From Ruegeria discodermiae (GTDB taxonomy: Bacteria; Pseudomonadota; Alphaproteobacteria; Rhodobacterales; Rhodobacteraceae): a DNA stretch of 64,000 nucleotides. Below, piece after piece: positions 1 to 8,667 of the stretch. The notes beneath the pieces are model-generated. The model worked only from the letters and a program-made list of their open reading frames with translations. It searched no databases and was not told the origin of the DNA. Numbering within the stretch: the stretch's first letter is position 1; each line of letters begins with the position of its first letter. Both the position numbers and the translations under genes were made by a program. Location of the stretch: contig NZ_JAVAMO010000006.1 in assembly GCF_030758345.1 (NCBI RefSeq), positions 124,001 to 188,000 of the forward strand, in the 5' to 3' direction.

Positions 1-1020
1 CAATGGCACGAGGATTGGCCAGTGCCGCAGCCCGGCCCGATGGAGGTTCTGATCAAGGTCAGAGCCTGCGGTCTGAACAACACCGATGTGAACACGCGAA
101 CGGGCTGGTATTCCAAGGCCGTCGATGAGGCCACGACCGGCGGCGCCTATTCCGAATTGGATGATGAGGACAGCACCTGGGGCGGTGCGCCGCTGACTTT
201 TCCGCGCATTCAGGGCGCGGATGCGGTGGGCGTGGTTGTGGCCGCGGGCGAGGGCGCGGATGAGGCCCTGATCGGCAAGCGGGTCATCGTTGCCGGGTGG
301 CTGCGGGATTGGAGCGATCCGATGAATCGCGACAAGGCGGGCTATTTCGGGTCCGAATGTGATGGCGGCTTCGCGGAATACACCAAGGCGGATATGCGGG
401 GCATTGCACCTGTCCAATCCGATCTGAGCGACGCGGAACTGGCGACATTCAGTTGCTCTTACGTGACAGCCGAAGGGATGCTGGATCGTGCGCAGGTTGG
501 CGCGGGCGACACGGTGCTGATCCCCGGCGCTTCGGGCGGTGTTGGCGGTGCCTTGATTCAACTCTCCAAACTGCGCGGCGCACGGGTGATCGCCATGGCG
601 TCACAAGCCAAGCACCAAGACGTCGCAGAGCTTGGCCCCGACCGTATCCTGCCGCGCAGCCCGGACAATCTGAGGGCGGCACTTAAGGGCGAAAAGATCA
701 CCGTCGTCGCGGATGTCGTTGGCGGGGCGATGTGGCCCAGGCTGATCGACATGCTCGCGCGTGGCGGGCGATATACCTGCTCGGGCGCGATCGCCGGTCC
801 GATCGTCGAATTTGATCTGCGCACCTTCTATCTGCGCGACCTGACCTTCACCGGCTCTACCGTGAACACGCCTCAGAACTTCTTCGATGTCGTGAGATAC
901 ATCGAAAACGGCCAGATCAAACCAGCCTTGGCGGCGACCTATCCGTTGGCCGAATTGAAGGAGGCCCAGCAGGCCTTCATCGACAAGACCCATACCGGCA
1001 ACATCGTGGTGGTGCCATGA
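1..1020 (+). CDS. MDR-family NAD(P)H-dependent oxidoreductase (5' end cut by the window)
   Basis: Medium-chain dehydrogenase/reductase of the zinc-independent, quinone-oxidoreductase-like type. The reading frame is open from base 1 and the protein enters already inside the N-terminal GroES-like fold ([12 protein letters not shown]), so the true start lies upstream. The Rossmann nucleotide-binding loop is clear ([15 protein letters not shown]), and the C-terminal end (HTGNIVVVP) is family-typical. Structural-zinc cysteines of classical alcohol dehydrogenases are not visible. The stop overlaps the next start (ATGA at 1017-1020), so it shares an operon with the DddQ-like gene. A role in reducing an unsaturated or carbonyl intermediate made by the downstream lyase or enolase-superfamily enzymes is an inference. 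I have no sequence reason to call it AcuI (acryloyl-CoA reductase). Confidence 0.85.
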   Translation, partial: QWHEDWPVPQPGPMEVLIKVRACGLNNTDVNTRTGWYSKAVDEATTGGAYSELDDEDSTWGGAPLTFPRIQGADAVGVVVAAGEGADEALIGKRVIVAGWLRDWSDPMNRDKAGYFGSECDGGFAEYTKADMRGIAPVQSDLSDAELATFSCSYVTAEGMLDRAQVGAGDTVLIPGASGGVGGALIQLSKLRGARVIAMASQAKHQDVAELGPDRILPRSPDNLRAALKGEKITVVADVVGGAMWPRLIDMLARGGRYTCSGAIAGPIVEFDLRTFYLRDLTFTGSTVNTPQNFFDVVRYIENGQIKPALAATYPLAELKEAQQAFIDKTHTGNIVVVP

Positions 1021-1598
1021 CACCCCTTGATGATGTGCTGCAAGCGGCCCGCGCGCTGCATCAGAGCCATCCCGACCTGTCGGCCTATGCGTCCTGGCCT
1101 GACGATCTGTCGCCAACCGGTCTGCAGCCATGTCCGATCCCGGCAACAGACCTGGTCGGGGGGTTCGCATTGCCCGGCGTGGCCCAGACACATGCTCTGG
1201 TGGCGGCGGTCCGGGCGAGTGCACATCTGGCCAACTGGCAACTGGCCTATACCGAAGAGGAGGTTGGTGCAGATTTCCTCAGCCGCTACGGCTATTACGA
1301 ATTGTTTGGCCCCTCGGGACATTACCACTCGGCCCAATTGCGCGGCTATATCGCCTATTGGGGTGCGGGGTTGAGCTATGACTGGCACAGTCACGAGGCA
1401 GAAGAATTGTATGTGACGCTGGCAGGCAGCGCTTGTTTCAAAGTCGACGGCAGCGCGACCCATCTTGGCCCCGGACAGACCCGGTTCCATGGCAGTTGGC
1501 AAAGCCACGCGATGGACACCGCAGATCAGCCGATCCTGACCCTGATTCTGTGGCGCGGCGCGGGGCTGACGGGCCTGCCAAGGATGGACGTTGCATGA
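1017..1598 (+). CDS. dddQ: DddQ-like DMSP lyase (cupin)
   Basis: A 193-residue cupin matching DddQ, which cleaves dimethylsulfoniopropionate to dimethyl sulfide and acrylate in roseobacters. The metal-binding signature [10 protein letters not shown] gives His124, His126, Glu130 and Tyr132, and a second cupin motif supplies His164 (SWQSH). From memory, the DddQ metal ligands are His125, Glu129, Tyr131 and His163; this protein has the same spacing shifted by one. Tyr121 sits where the proposed catalytic tyrosine would be. It overlaps its neighbours by 4 bases on both sides (ATGA), so it is translationally coupled to the MDR and the first enolase-superfamily gene. No dddA/dddC, acuK or prpE is in the window, so DMSP may not be the only or main substrate. 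The family call is firm; the physiological substrate is open. Confidence 0.88.
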   Translation: MTPLDDVLQAARALHQSHPDLSAYASWPDDLSPTGLQPCPIPATDLVGGFALPGVAQTHALVAAVRASAHLANWQLAYTEEEVGADFLSRYGYYELFGPSGHYHSAQLRGYIAYWGAGLSYDWHSHEAEELYVTLAGSACFKVDGSATHLGPGQTRFHGSWQSHAMDTADQPILTLILWRGAGLTGLPRMDVA

Positions 1599-2701
1599 AG
1601 ATCACCCGCATCCGTCTGTACCAGACCGGCCTGCCTTATGTGGGCGGGGCCTATGCCTGGGGGGCGGGGAATGTGATCGAAACGGCCACGGCCTCGGTTG
1701 TCGTGATCGACACGGATGCGGGTCTGATGGGATGCGGCGAATTCACGCCCTGTGGCGAGAGCTACATGGTGGCCCATTCCGCAGGTGTGCCTGCGCTGGC
1801 GCGGCTGGTGGCCCCGCATCTGCTGGGCGAAGACCCGCGCAACGTGGCCCGCATCGAGCAGATCATGGATCATCTGGTGCAGGGACATGGCTATGCCAAA
1901 TCACCCTTCGATGCGGGGTGTTGGGATATTCTGGCGCAATCGCTGAACGCGCCGCTGTATGCGGTCTGGGGCGGCAAGCTGACCGACGGAGCGTCGATGT
2001 ATCGTGTCGCACCGCAAAAAGGGACCGAGGACACGATAGCCGAGATGGACCGCTATCGCGACCAGGGATACCGCCAGTTTCAGATCAAGGTCGGCAGCGA
2101 CTGGGCTTCGGATATCGACCGCATCCGCTCTACCGTTGTGCTGCTGAAACCCGGTGAGACAGCCATGGCGGATGCCAATCAGGGCTGGCGCGTCGATGAT
2201 GCGCTGCGCGTGGCGAGGGAGACGCGCGATCTGGATTATATCTTCGAACAACCCTGCCGCAGCTACGAGGAATGCCAGCAGGTGCGCGCCCGGATCGATC
2301 TGCCGATGAAGCTGGATGAATGCGTCACCGGCATGCACATGGCGCAGCGCATCGTGGCCGATCGCGGGGCGGAGTTGGTGTGCCTCAAAATCTCCAATCT
2401 CAGCGGGCTCAGCAAGGCGCGCCGCGTGCGGGATTTTCTGGTCGAAAACCGCATCCCCGTTGTGGCTGAGGATAGCTGGGGCGGCGAGATCGCGACCGCA
2501 GCCCTGTCCCATTTCGCGGCAACGACCCCGCCTGACTATCTGCACAACACCACCGACCTGATGAATTACAACACCCGCTCGACCGGCGTGGGCGGGGCTG
2601 TGGCGAGGCAGGGCAAGCTCTATGCGCCCGACATGCCGGGCCTTGGTGTCGTGCCGGATTTCGAAAGCCTTGGCGACCCGGTGGAGGAGTATGCCCTATG
2701 A
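1595..2701 (+). CDS. Enolase-superfamily enzyme (MR/MLE type), paralogue 1
   Basis: A 368-residue mandelate racemase/muconate lactonizing enzyme family member. Such enzymes abstract the proton alpha to a carboxylate and stabilise the enolate with Mg2+. Predicted metal ligands are Asp193 (DANQGW), Glu218 (FEQPC) and Asp241 (LDE). Likely acid/base lysines are Lys165 on strand 2 (QIK) and Lys265 on strand 6 (LKISNLSG). The first lysine of the usual KxK is Gln163. The start at 1595 (ATGA overlap with dddQ) gives the MKITRI N-terminus shared with paralogue 3; a longer ORF reaches upstream but would overlap dddQ heavily. The N-terminal capping domain runs to about residue 125. Known relatives include proline-betaine or hydroxyproline-betaine epimerases and cis-3-hydroxyproline dehydratase; which reaction applies cannot be decided here. 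Confidence 0.88.
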   Translation: MKITRIRLYQTGLPYVGGAYAWGAGNVIETATASVVVIDTDAGLMGCGEFTPCGESYMVAHSAGVPALARLVAPHLLGEDPRNVARIEQIMDHLVQGHGYAKSPFDAGCWDILAQSLNAPLYAVWGGKLTDGASMYRVAPQKGTEDTIAEMDRYRDQGYRQFQIKVGSDWASDIDRIRSTVVLLKPGETAMADANQGWRVDDALRVARETRDLDYIFEQPCRSYEECQQVRARIDLPMKLDECVTGMHMAQRIVADRGAELVCLKISNLSGLSKARRVRDFLVENRIPVVAEDSWGGEIATAALSHFAATTPPDYLHNTTDLMNYNTRSTGVGGAVARQGKLYAPDMPGLGVVPDFESLGDPVEEYAL

Positions 2702-2982
2702 CGGAACAGGCAAATGCGACGTTGATGATCGATGACGCACGCGTCCGGGTGACCCGGTTCGACTTTGCCCCCGGTGCCGAAACCGGCTGGCATCGCCACG
2801 CGATGGATTACGTTATCACCGCCATCACCGACTGCCACATGCGCCTAGACCTACCCGATGGCAGCTCGAATGAGGTCACCGTCCCTGCCGGCACCGCCTA
2901 TCGCCGCGATGAGGGAGTCGAGCACAATGTCATCAACGCAGGCGACACCCCAATGTCATTTGTCGAGGTTGAGTTGAAATGA
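2698..2982 (+). CDS. Small single-domain cupin
   Basis: A 94-residue protein that is essentially one cupin beta-barrel. Motif 1 is GAETGWHRHAMDYV, with two histidines, and a late histidine in EGVEHNV would complete a metal site. It overlaps both flanking enolase-superfamily genes by 4 bases (ATGA at 2698 and 2979), so it is a fixed member of the operon. Small cupins of this kind can be isomerases, lyases or ligand sensors, and nothing in the sequence picks one. Because it is sandwiched between two enolase-superfamily paralogues, it probably acts on the same carboxylate or its product. That role is inferred. Confidence 0.8.
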   Translation: MTEQANATLMIDDARVRVTRFDFAPGAETGWHRHAMDYVITAITDCHMRLDLPDGSSNEVTVPAGTAYRRDEGVEHNVINAGDTPMSFVEVELK

Positions 2983-4094
2983 AGATCATCCGGATCTCGG
3001 TCTATCAGGTCGACCTGCCGCTGGAGCATCCCTATTGGCTGTCCGGCGGGCGGCTGAAGTTTGAATGCCTCGATGCGACTCTGGTCAGGCTGGTAACCGA
3101 TGCTGGGCTGATTGGCTGGGGCGAGGGCACGCCCTGGGGGCACACTTATGTGCCTGCCCATGGTCCGGGCATCCGTGCCGGGATCGAAACCATGGCGCGC
3201 TTTGTCCTTGGCCTCGACCCGCGCAAGCTGCTTGAGGTCGAGCGGGCGATGGATCTGGCGCTGCCGGGGCATCTCTATGCCAAATCTCCCATCGATATGG
3301 CCTGCTGGGACATCGCCGGACAGGCGGCGGGACTGCCGATTGCAGATCTGATGGGCGGGGGCTCCCGCACGCCGCGCGCTATCGCCGCCTCGGTCGGGGC
3401 AAAAACCGTCGAAGAGACCCGCGCTGTCATCGAGCGGTACCGCCAGCGCGGCTACATCGCTCATTCGGTGAAAATCGGCGGCGATGTGGAGCGTGACATT
3501 GCCCGTATCCGCGATGTCGAGGCGCAGCGCAGACCGGAGGAGATCATCCTCTATGACGTCAATCGCGGCTGGACCCGGCAACAGGCCTTGCGCGTCATGC
3601 GGGCGACGCAGGACCTGCGTGTGATGTTCGAACAGCCCTGCGAAACGCTGGATGACATCGCCGCGCTGCGCCCCCTGCACGCCGCGCCCGTTAGCGTCGA
3701 TGAAAGCCTCGTCACGCTTCAGGATGCGACGCGTATCGCCCGCGAGGGGCTGGCAGAGGTCTTTGGCATCAAGCTCAACCGTGTTGGCGGTCTGACCAAG
3801 GCCGCCCGAATACGCGATGTCGCACTGGCTCACGGTATCGACATGTTCGTGATGGCCACCGGCGGCACCGTTCTGGCCGATGCCGAGGCGTTGCATCTGG
3901 CGGCCACAATTCCCGACCATGTCTGTCACGCGGTCTGGGCCTGTCAGGACATGATCACCACCGACATCGCCGGTGGGCGCGGCCCGCGCAACGTCAACGG
4001 CCACCTGCACCTTCCCGAAGCGCCTGGCCTTGGTGTTGCACCGGACGATGAGGCCATCGGCTCACCTGTTGCAACCTATGAGGTCCCGGTATGA
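2979..4094 (+). CDS. Enolase-superfamily enzyme (MR/MLE type), paralogue 2
   Basis: A 371-residue enolase-superfamily protein with active-site spacing identical to paralogue 1: Lys165 (SVK), Asp193 (DVNRGW), Glu218 (FEQPC), Asp241 (VDES) and Lys265 (IKLNRVGGL). The residue at the first KxK position is Ser163. It shares the capping-domain signature YAKSPID near residue 100 with the other two copies. It is coupled to the cupin gene by an ATGA overlap at 2979. The residue after Asp241 is Glu as in the other copies, but the barrel end (MATGGTV) differs from the EDSWG or EDTWG seen in paralogues 1 and 3, which suggests a different substrate or stereochemistry. Racemase, epimerase and dehydratase activities are all possible. 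Confidence 0.87.
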   Translation: MKIIRISVYQVDLPLEHPYWLSGGRLKFECLDATLVRLVTDAGLIGWGEGTPWGHTYVPAHGPGIRAGIETMARFVLGLDPRKLLEVERAMDLALPGHLYAKSPIDMACWDIAGQAAGLPIADLMGGGSRTPRAIAASVGAKTVEETRAVIERYRQRGYIAHSVKIGGDVERDIARIRDVEAQRRPEEIILYDVNRGWTRQQALRVMRATQDLRVMFEQPCETLDDIAALRPLHAAPVSVDESLVTLQDATRIAREGLAEVFGIKLNRVGGLTKAARIRDVALAHGIDMFVMATGGTVLADAEALHLAATIPDHVCHAVWACQDMITTDIAGGRGPRNVNGHLHLPEAPGLGVAPDDEAIGSPVATYEVPV

Positions 4095-4215
4095 TCAGTC
4101 TCTTCATCTTGCCAGAAGTCTCCCGAGGGATGAATTGGCCGCTGGCCAAGAGGGGGGGTGGCACCCCTGACCGGCCCGCGTGCGCAGCGCGGCGCAAAAC
4201 CCCGGGACAATCGCG

Positions 4216-5319
4216 GTGAAGATCACCCGTATATCGCTCTGGCATGTGCCGCTGACCGCGCATGTGACCTATGCCATGGCGGCGGGCAAGACATGCGCTA
4301 CCGTCGAAACCGTCCTGCTGGCCCTTGATACCGATGAGGATCGCACAGGCTGGGGCGAGGTCTGTCCGATCCCGCATTACCTGCCCGCTTACGCCAGGGG
4401 TGTCGCGCCTGCCCTGCAGGAGATGGCGCCGATCCTGCTGGGCGCAGACCCGGTCGGCCCCGAGGCCGTCATGGCGCGGTTGGAGCGTCACTTGCAGGGT
4501 CATGTCTACGCCAAATCCGCTATCGATATCGCGCTCTGGGATCTGACGGGGCAGACGGCGGGGTTGCCGTTGCATGCGCTGCTGGGCGGGCGGCAGGCGG
4601 AGACGATGCCGCTCTATCATTCGATCACCTGCATTGCCCCGGAAGAGATGGTTCGGATCGCGCTTGAGGCGCAGGGTCAGGGCATCACCCAGTTCCAGGT
4701 CAAGCTGGGGGCCGATGCCGACTGGCAGGCCGATGTCGCTAGGCTGCGCATGGTGCGCGAGGCAGTGGGACCGGGGCCGCTGGTCTATGGCGACTGGAAT
4801 TGCGGCGCCACTTCGCTGGAGGCGACCCGCGTCGGGCGCGCTGTGCGCGATCTGGATGTGATGCTGGAACAGCCCTGCGCCACCATCGACGATTGCGCCC
4901 GGGTGCGCGCGGCGACGGGCCTGCCGATGAAGCTAGACGAAAGCGCCCATGACACTGCCACCTTGTTGGAAGGTCATGCCAAAGGGTGCATGGATGTGGT
5001 CGCCGTTAAACTTTCAAAATTCGGCGGGCTCTCTGCCGCGCGGCGGGCGCGGGATCTGTGTTATCATCTGGGCGCGCGCATGTGTATCGAGGATACGTGG
5101 GGCTCGGACATCACCACCGCCGCCCTGCTGCATCTCGGGGCCGCGACCATGCCGGAGCGGGTCACAAATGTGTGTGACCTCTCGGGCTATGTCGCCCCAA
5201 GGCTGGCCCCCGCCGGGCCGATCCGCGACAACGGACGGATCGCCCCGCCTTCGGGCGCGGGGCTGGGTGTGGCTCCGGATCGCGAGGCGCTGGGCCCGCC
5301 CGATATGATACTGGATTAG
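4216..5319 (+). CDS. Enolase-superfamily enzyme (MR/MLE type), paralogue 3
   Basis: A third MR/MLE-type enzyme, 367 residues from the GTG at 4216. That start is preferred over an upstream in-frame start at 4180 because it yields MKITRISLW, matching the N-terminus of paralogue 1. Active-site residues are Lys163 (QVK), Asp193 (GDWNCG), Glu218 (LEQPC), Asp241 (LDES) and Lys265 (VKLSKFGGL); the first KxK position is Gln161. The strand-7 region carries IEDTWG, close to paralogue 1. A 121-base spacer separates it from paralogue 2, the only sizeable gap in this operon. Likely a paralogue acting on a related carboxylate; the reaction is unknown. Confidence 0.87.
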   Translation: MKITRISLWHVPLTAHVTYAMAAGKTCATVETVLLALDTDEDRTGWGEVCPIPHYLPAYARGVAPALQEMAPILLGADPVGPEAVMARLERHLQGHVYAKSAIDIALWDLTGQTAGLPLHALLGGRQAETMPLYHSITCIAPEEMVRIALEAQGQGITQFQVKLGADADWQADVARLRMVREAVGPGPLVYGDWNCGATSLEATRVGRAVRDLDVMLEQPCATIDDCARVRAATGLPMKLDESAHDTATLLEGHAKGCMDVVAVKLSKFGGLSAARRARDLCYHLGARMCIEDTWGSDITTAALLHLGAATMPERVTNVCDLSGYVAPRLAPAGPIRDNGRIAPPSGAGLGVAPDREALGPPDMILD

Positions 5320-5328
5320 GAGGTCATC

Positions 5329-6603
5329 ATGCTCAACATCCTCAGCCAGGCCGACTGGATCGATCGCGCAAAATCCGTGCTTCCCGGCGGCGGGCTTGGC
5401 AATTTTGATCCGTCGGTCTTTATCCGCGATGGCAAAGGCAGCCGGGTCTGGGACGAAGACGGGCGCGAATATGTCGACTATCTGATCGGCTCCGGCCCGA
5501 TGCTGCTGGGCCATGGCCATCCCGAAGTGCTGGAGGCGGTGGCCGAGCAATTGCCCAGGGGCATGACCTTTTTTGCCAACAATGCCCGCGCTGTCGAACT
5601 GGCCGAAGAGATCTGCAACGCCGTACCCTGCGCCGAGCAACTGCGTTACGTCTCATCTGGCGGCGAGGCGGATATGTATGCGATCCGGTTGGCGCGCGCC
5701 TTCACCGGCCGCGACAGGATTGTCAAGTTCGAAGGGGGGTATCACGGCATGAGCGCCGAGGCACAGATGAGCCTCGCGCCCTCAAAGATGGTGAATTTCC
5801 CGCAAGCCGTGCCCGATAGCGCCGGTATCCCCGACAGCGTGCGCGCCGAAATGCTGATCGCGCCCTTCAACGATCCCGATTACATCCGCTCACTGTTGGC
5901 CGAACATGGCGATCAGGTGGCTGCGATCATTGTCGAGCCGCTGCAACGGATCATCCCGCCTGAACCCGGCTTCCTGCAAATGTTGCGGGATGAGGCCGAC
6001 CGCTATGGCATCGTGCTGATCTATGACGAGGTGGTCACCGGGTTCCGGTTCTCCTATGGCGGTGCGCAGGAGCTTTATGGCGTAACGCCCGACCTAACCA
6101 CGCTTGGCAAGGTCATTGGTGGGGGTTTTCCACTGGCGGCAATTGCCGGGCGGGCCGACATCATGGCGCATTTCGACAAATCCGCCGTCGGAGAGGATAA
6201 ATGGCTGATGCAACTGGGAACACTCTCGGGCAACCCGGTTGCGGCGGTCGCGGGCCTCAAGACGATGGAGATCCTGCGTCGCGACGGGCAATATGACCGC
6301 CTGCGCGCGAATGGCAACCGACTGATGCAGATGGCATCCGCAGCGCTTGACGCGCAGGGTGTCGCCTACAAGATCGTGGGTGACCCCACCCTGTTCGAGA
6401 TCGTGTTCACCAGCGCCGATGTGCGGGATTATCGCGATGTTTTCCGCTCAGACACGTCGATGGCGGCACGTTTCAATGCCGTGCTGATGCAGAACGGCGT
6501 GTTCAAATCGCCGGGCAAGACCTATCCGTCGCTCGCACTGACCGAAGATGATTTTGCCCTGACCGAGACGGCCTATCTGAAGGCCGCCGCCGCCATAGCT
6601 TGA
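5329..6603 (+). CDS. Class III (HemL-like) PLP aminotransferase
   Basis: A 424-residue class III aminotransferase resembling glutamate-1-semialdehyde aminomutase. The PLP lysine is Lys261 (TLGKVIGGGFP), the PLP-ring aspartate is in IYDEVVTGFR, and the phosphate region is SSGGEADM where true HemL usually has an SGTEA-type sequence. A strong Shine-Dalgarno (AGGAGGT) precedes the ATG and the gene starts 9 bases after the third enolase-superfamily gene. Alphaproteobacteria make 5-aminolevulinate by the Shemin (HemA) route and do not need HemL, so this copy is probably a catabolic transaminase or aminomutase for the operon substrate. Substrate unassigned. Confidence 0.87.
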   Translation: MLNILSQADWIDRAKSVLPGGGLGNFDPSVFIRDGKGSRVWDEDGREYVDYLIGSGPMLLGHGHPEVLEAVAEQLPRGMTFFANNARAVELAEEICNAVPCAEQLRYVSSGGEADMYAIRLARAFTGRDRIVKFEGGYHGMSAEAQMSLAPSKMVNFPQAVPDSAGIPDSVRAEMLIAPFNDPDYIRSLLAEHGDQVAAIIVEPLQRIIPPEPGFLQMLRDEADRYGIVLIYDEVVTGFRFSYGGAQELYGVTPDLTTLGKVIGGGFPLAAIAGRADIMAHFDKSAVGEDKWLMQLGTLSGNPVAAVAGLKTMEILRRDGQYDRLRANGNRLMQMASAALDAQGVAYKIVGDPTLFEIVFTSADVRDYRDVFRSDTSMAARFNAVLMQNGVFKSPGKTYPSLALTEDDFALTETAYLKAAAAIA

Positions 6604-6608
6604 GGCGT

Positions 6609-6827
6609 TCAGATGAAGTCGTGCATCACGACGCGGACGATGTCTTCGCGGCGCATACCGCGCGCTGCGAGTTCCTCGTCACTCAGCTTGCAGAGCGCCT
6701 CGATCCGCCGCACGCGTGAGTTTGCTTCGCCAACCCGGATCAGGGCCTCGAAAATACCGTTGAAAAACTCGCCGACCGCCTTGCCGGCGTGCGCGAGACC
6801 ATTGGGATATGTAACGGACTGGGTCAT
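6609..6827 (-). CDS. DUF1127 small protein
   Basis: A 72-residue protein ending in the DUF1127 (YjiS-like) signature RIEALCKLSDEELAARG followed by MRREDIVR. Such proteins are common in several small copies in Rhodobacteraceae, and some relatives have been tied to phosphate, stress or RNA-related functions. It is convergent with the aminotransferase gene, 5 bases apart. The start ATG at 6827 has GGAG about 11 bases upstream on the minus strand. A long inverted repeat lies just upstream (6845-6882) and may be part of its promoter or leader. Function unknown. Confidence 0.75.
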   Translation of the reverse strand: MTQSVTYPNGLAHAGKAVGEFFNGIFEALIRVGEANSRVRRIEALCKLSDEELAARGMRREDIVRVVMHDFI

Positions 6828-6844
6828 ATCGACACAGACTCCTA

Positions 6845-6882
6845 TTTTGCAGTTGCGGCAAATTTATGCTGCAACCGCAAAA
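6845..6882. repeat. Imperfect inverted repeat upstream of the DUF1127 gene
   Basis: Arms TTTTGCAGTTGC (6845-6856) and GCAACCGCAAAA (6871-6882) pair over 12 positions with one mismatch and a 14-base spacer rich in A/T. It starts 18 bases upstream of the DUF1127 start codon. It could be an operator for a dimeric repressor or a hairpin in the leader; no T-tract follows on the minus strand. The rest of 6828-6992 shows nothing else I can name. Confidence 0.4.
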
Positions 6883-6992
6883 GGGAAAAGGCCCGTTGCG
6901 GAATGCCCGCCTTGCAGCGGGTGCAAGCCTCGCGATCCGCAAGGACCGTCGCTACCTTTCTGATCGACCGTGTCCGGCGTGGCTGGGCCGGG

Positions 6993-7811
6993 TCAGACCA
7001 GCGCCAGAATCCGCGCAGGCCCGCCCGAGCCGCCGCGATGGGTCGGTGCGCCCACGATCAGCGTGGCACCGCTGGCGGGGACGTTTTCCAGCCCTGCAAG
7101 GTTCTCGATGCCGTAGCGATTGGTGGGCAGCCAAGCGTAGTGCGTGGCAAAATCCGTCGATGGACCGTGGTCCAGAGACAGGGTGTCGACCGCCATCGCG
7201 CTGGCATTGCCATCCTCGATCAGCATCTGCGCCGCTTCCACATGGAAGCCGGGGAAATGCATCTTTTTCTCGTCATCCACATTGCGATAACCATCGCCGC
7301 CCGTCTTTCCGGCCCAGCCCGAATGCATCGCGATGCAGGCCCCCGGGGGGATCGGGCCGTTTGTGTCGATCCAGGCCTTGAGGTCATCGGGCGTCACCTG
7401 CGCATCGGCATCTTCGGCGGCCCGCGCGGCGATGTCCACGACGCAGAGCGGAGCCACGAGGTTTTCAACCGGGATTTCATGCACTGCCTGTCCATCAGCC
7501 GAGAAGTGCAGCGGCGCGTCAATATGAGTGCCGGTATGTTCGTTGACGGTTAGGTTGAACAGGTTGAAGCCATTGTCGGCGAAATTGAAGGGTTGCTCGG
7601 TCGAAATGCCCGGTGCGCCGAAATAGGTCGGGAAATCGGCGTCGTAGACATGGGTCATATCGACGACGGAGTCATGCCCCATGGCCAGCGCCGGTGTTGT
7701 TGCGCCTGTCGCCAGAGCTGCGCCCGCCGCTGCTGCCGCGCCACCCTTGAAGAAGGAACGGCGCGAGAGCATCCGATCCTTTACCGCGTTCATCACGCAT
7801 ACATCACACAT
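6993..7811 (-). CDS. Tat-exported cyclase-family protein (kynurenine-formamidase-like fold)
   Basis: A 272-residue member of the metal-dependent cyclase/kynurenine formamidase-like family. The hallmark HxGTHxDxPxH motif is present as HTGTHIDAPLH. The N-terminus carries a twin-arginine signal (SRRSFFKG followed by an Ala-rich stretch ending PALA), so it should be exported folded, probably with its metal. The start at 7811 is chosen because AGGGAG lies 7 bases upstream; a longer ORF begins at 7832 without such a site. The short Cys-containing N-terminus (MCDVCVMNAV) precedes the Tat motif. It lies opposite the GntR gene with a 168-base shared upstream region. It may hydrolyse a lactone, amide or formamide in the periplasm. 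Substrate unknown. Confidence 0.82.
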   Translation of the reverse strand: MCDVCVMNAVKDRMLSRRSFFKGGAAAAAGAALATGATTPALAMGHDSVVDMTHVYDADFPTYFGAPGISTEQPFNFADNGFNLFNLTVNEHTGTHIDAPLHFSADGQAVHEIPVENLVAPLCVVDIAARAAEDADAQVTPDDLKAWIDTNGPIPPGACIAMHSGWAGKTGGDGYRNVDDEKKMHFPGFHVEAAQMLIEDGNASAMAVDTLSLDHGPSTDFATHYAWLPTNRYGIENLAGLENVPASGATLIVGAPTHRGGSGGPARILALV

Positions 7812-7979
7812 TGCTGGTCTCCCTGAGTTCATTGGACTGAACCGCTGCGACGGGAGCCTGCGAAACCCTGCCTCGGGCCAGCCTAATCAAGGACTTGGCC
7901 TTCGGTCCAGCCCCGAGTTGGCGGATTGCGGAAATCCTCTCAGCCGCCTAGGTTGACGCGGCAGAGGGTGCGAGGACAA

Positions 7980-8630
7980 ATGGCCGGTCAAACCGAACAG
8001 GTGCTGAACGCGGTGCTGGCGGATATCGATGCCGGGCGGCTCGACCCTGGCGACGTGCTGGAAGAGGCCGCGCTGATGGCGCGCCATGACGTATCGCGCA
8101 CACCGGTGCGCGAGGCGTTCATCCAGTTGGAAACCGTGGGTCTGATCCGGCGCCTGCCGCGCAAGGGGGCGGTGCTGTTCAAGCCCACGCTGGAAGAATT
8201 CCTCGCCATTCTCGAAGTACACGCACGGCTCGAAGGGCAGGCGGCAGGCCTTGCGGCCCGGCGCATGTCGGCGTCGCAGGCGGCGGAACTTGAGGCCGTG
8301 GTTGCGGCCTGCGAGGCCCATGCCCGCGACAAGGGTGATGACGACGCTTATGGCTATTACCGGCTGAACCTGCGCTTTCACGAATGCGTCGCACTGGGCG
8401 CGGGCAACCCTTATCTGGTCGAGATGATCAAGACCCATGCCCGCAAGCTGTTGGCCTATTACCGCGCGCGCTACCGCTATCCCGGCTCTATCGGCACCTC
8501 GGCGCAGGAGCACCGCGAGATCGCGACGCTGATCCTGGACCACAAGCGCGACGAGGCCGAAGAGCGCATGACGCGCCATGTGCAATTTGACCAAGTCACG
8601 GTGATGGACCTGCTGGCAGCGCTTGGTTGA
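7980..8630 (+). CDS. GntR-family transcriptional regulator (FadR/FCD type)
   Basis: A 216-residue regulator with an N-terminal winged helix (VSRTPVREAFIQLETVGLI, residues about 38-56) and an all-helical FCD effector domain. That domain has a histidine-rich pattern (LRFHE, TSAQEHREI, MTRHVQFD) typical of metal- and carboxylate-sensing members. The start at 7980 is preferred over the ORF start at 7926 because GAGGA sits 5 bases upstream. It lies between the DddQ/enolase operon and the P450/glutamine-synthetase genes and diverges from the cyclase gene. It probably controls one or more of these in response to a small acid; the actual targets are an inference. Confidence 0.85.
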   Translation: MAGQTEQVLNAVLADIDAGRLDPGDVLEEAALMARHDVSRTPVREAFIQLETVGLIRRLPRKGAVLFKPTLEEFLAILEVHARLEGQAAGLAARRMSASQAAELEAVVAACEAHARDKGDDDAYGYYRLNLRFHECVALGAGNPYLVEMIKTHARKLLAYYRARYRYPGSIGTSAQEHREIATLILDHKRDEAEERMTRHVQFDQVTVMDLLAALG

Positions 8631-8667
8631 GACGGCGGCAGGGCGCTGCGAGGCACCTTGTCCCGGT

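Noticed and set aside
1-1020. acuI (acryloyl-CoA reductase), because of the adjacent DddQ
   Set aside because: The protein is a general MDR; nothing beyond location supports AcuI, and other acrylate genes are missing.
2898-4010. 370-residue minus-strand frame over enolase-superfamily paralogue 2
   Set aside because: Antisense shadow; the plus strand has a complete catalytic residue set.
5329-6603. hemL (glutamate-1-semialdehyde aminomutase)
   Set aside because: Operon context and the expected Shemin pathway in alphaproteobacteria argue for a catabolic transaminase; the phosphate-loop sequence also differs.
6993-7811. kynB (kynurenine formamidase)
   Set aside because: The fold matches, but the Tat signal and the absence of other kynurenine-pathway genes do not.
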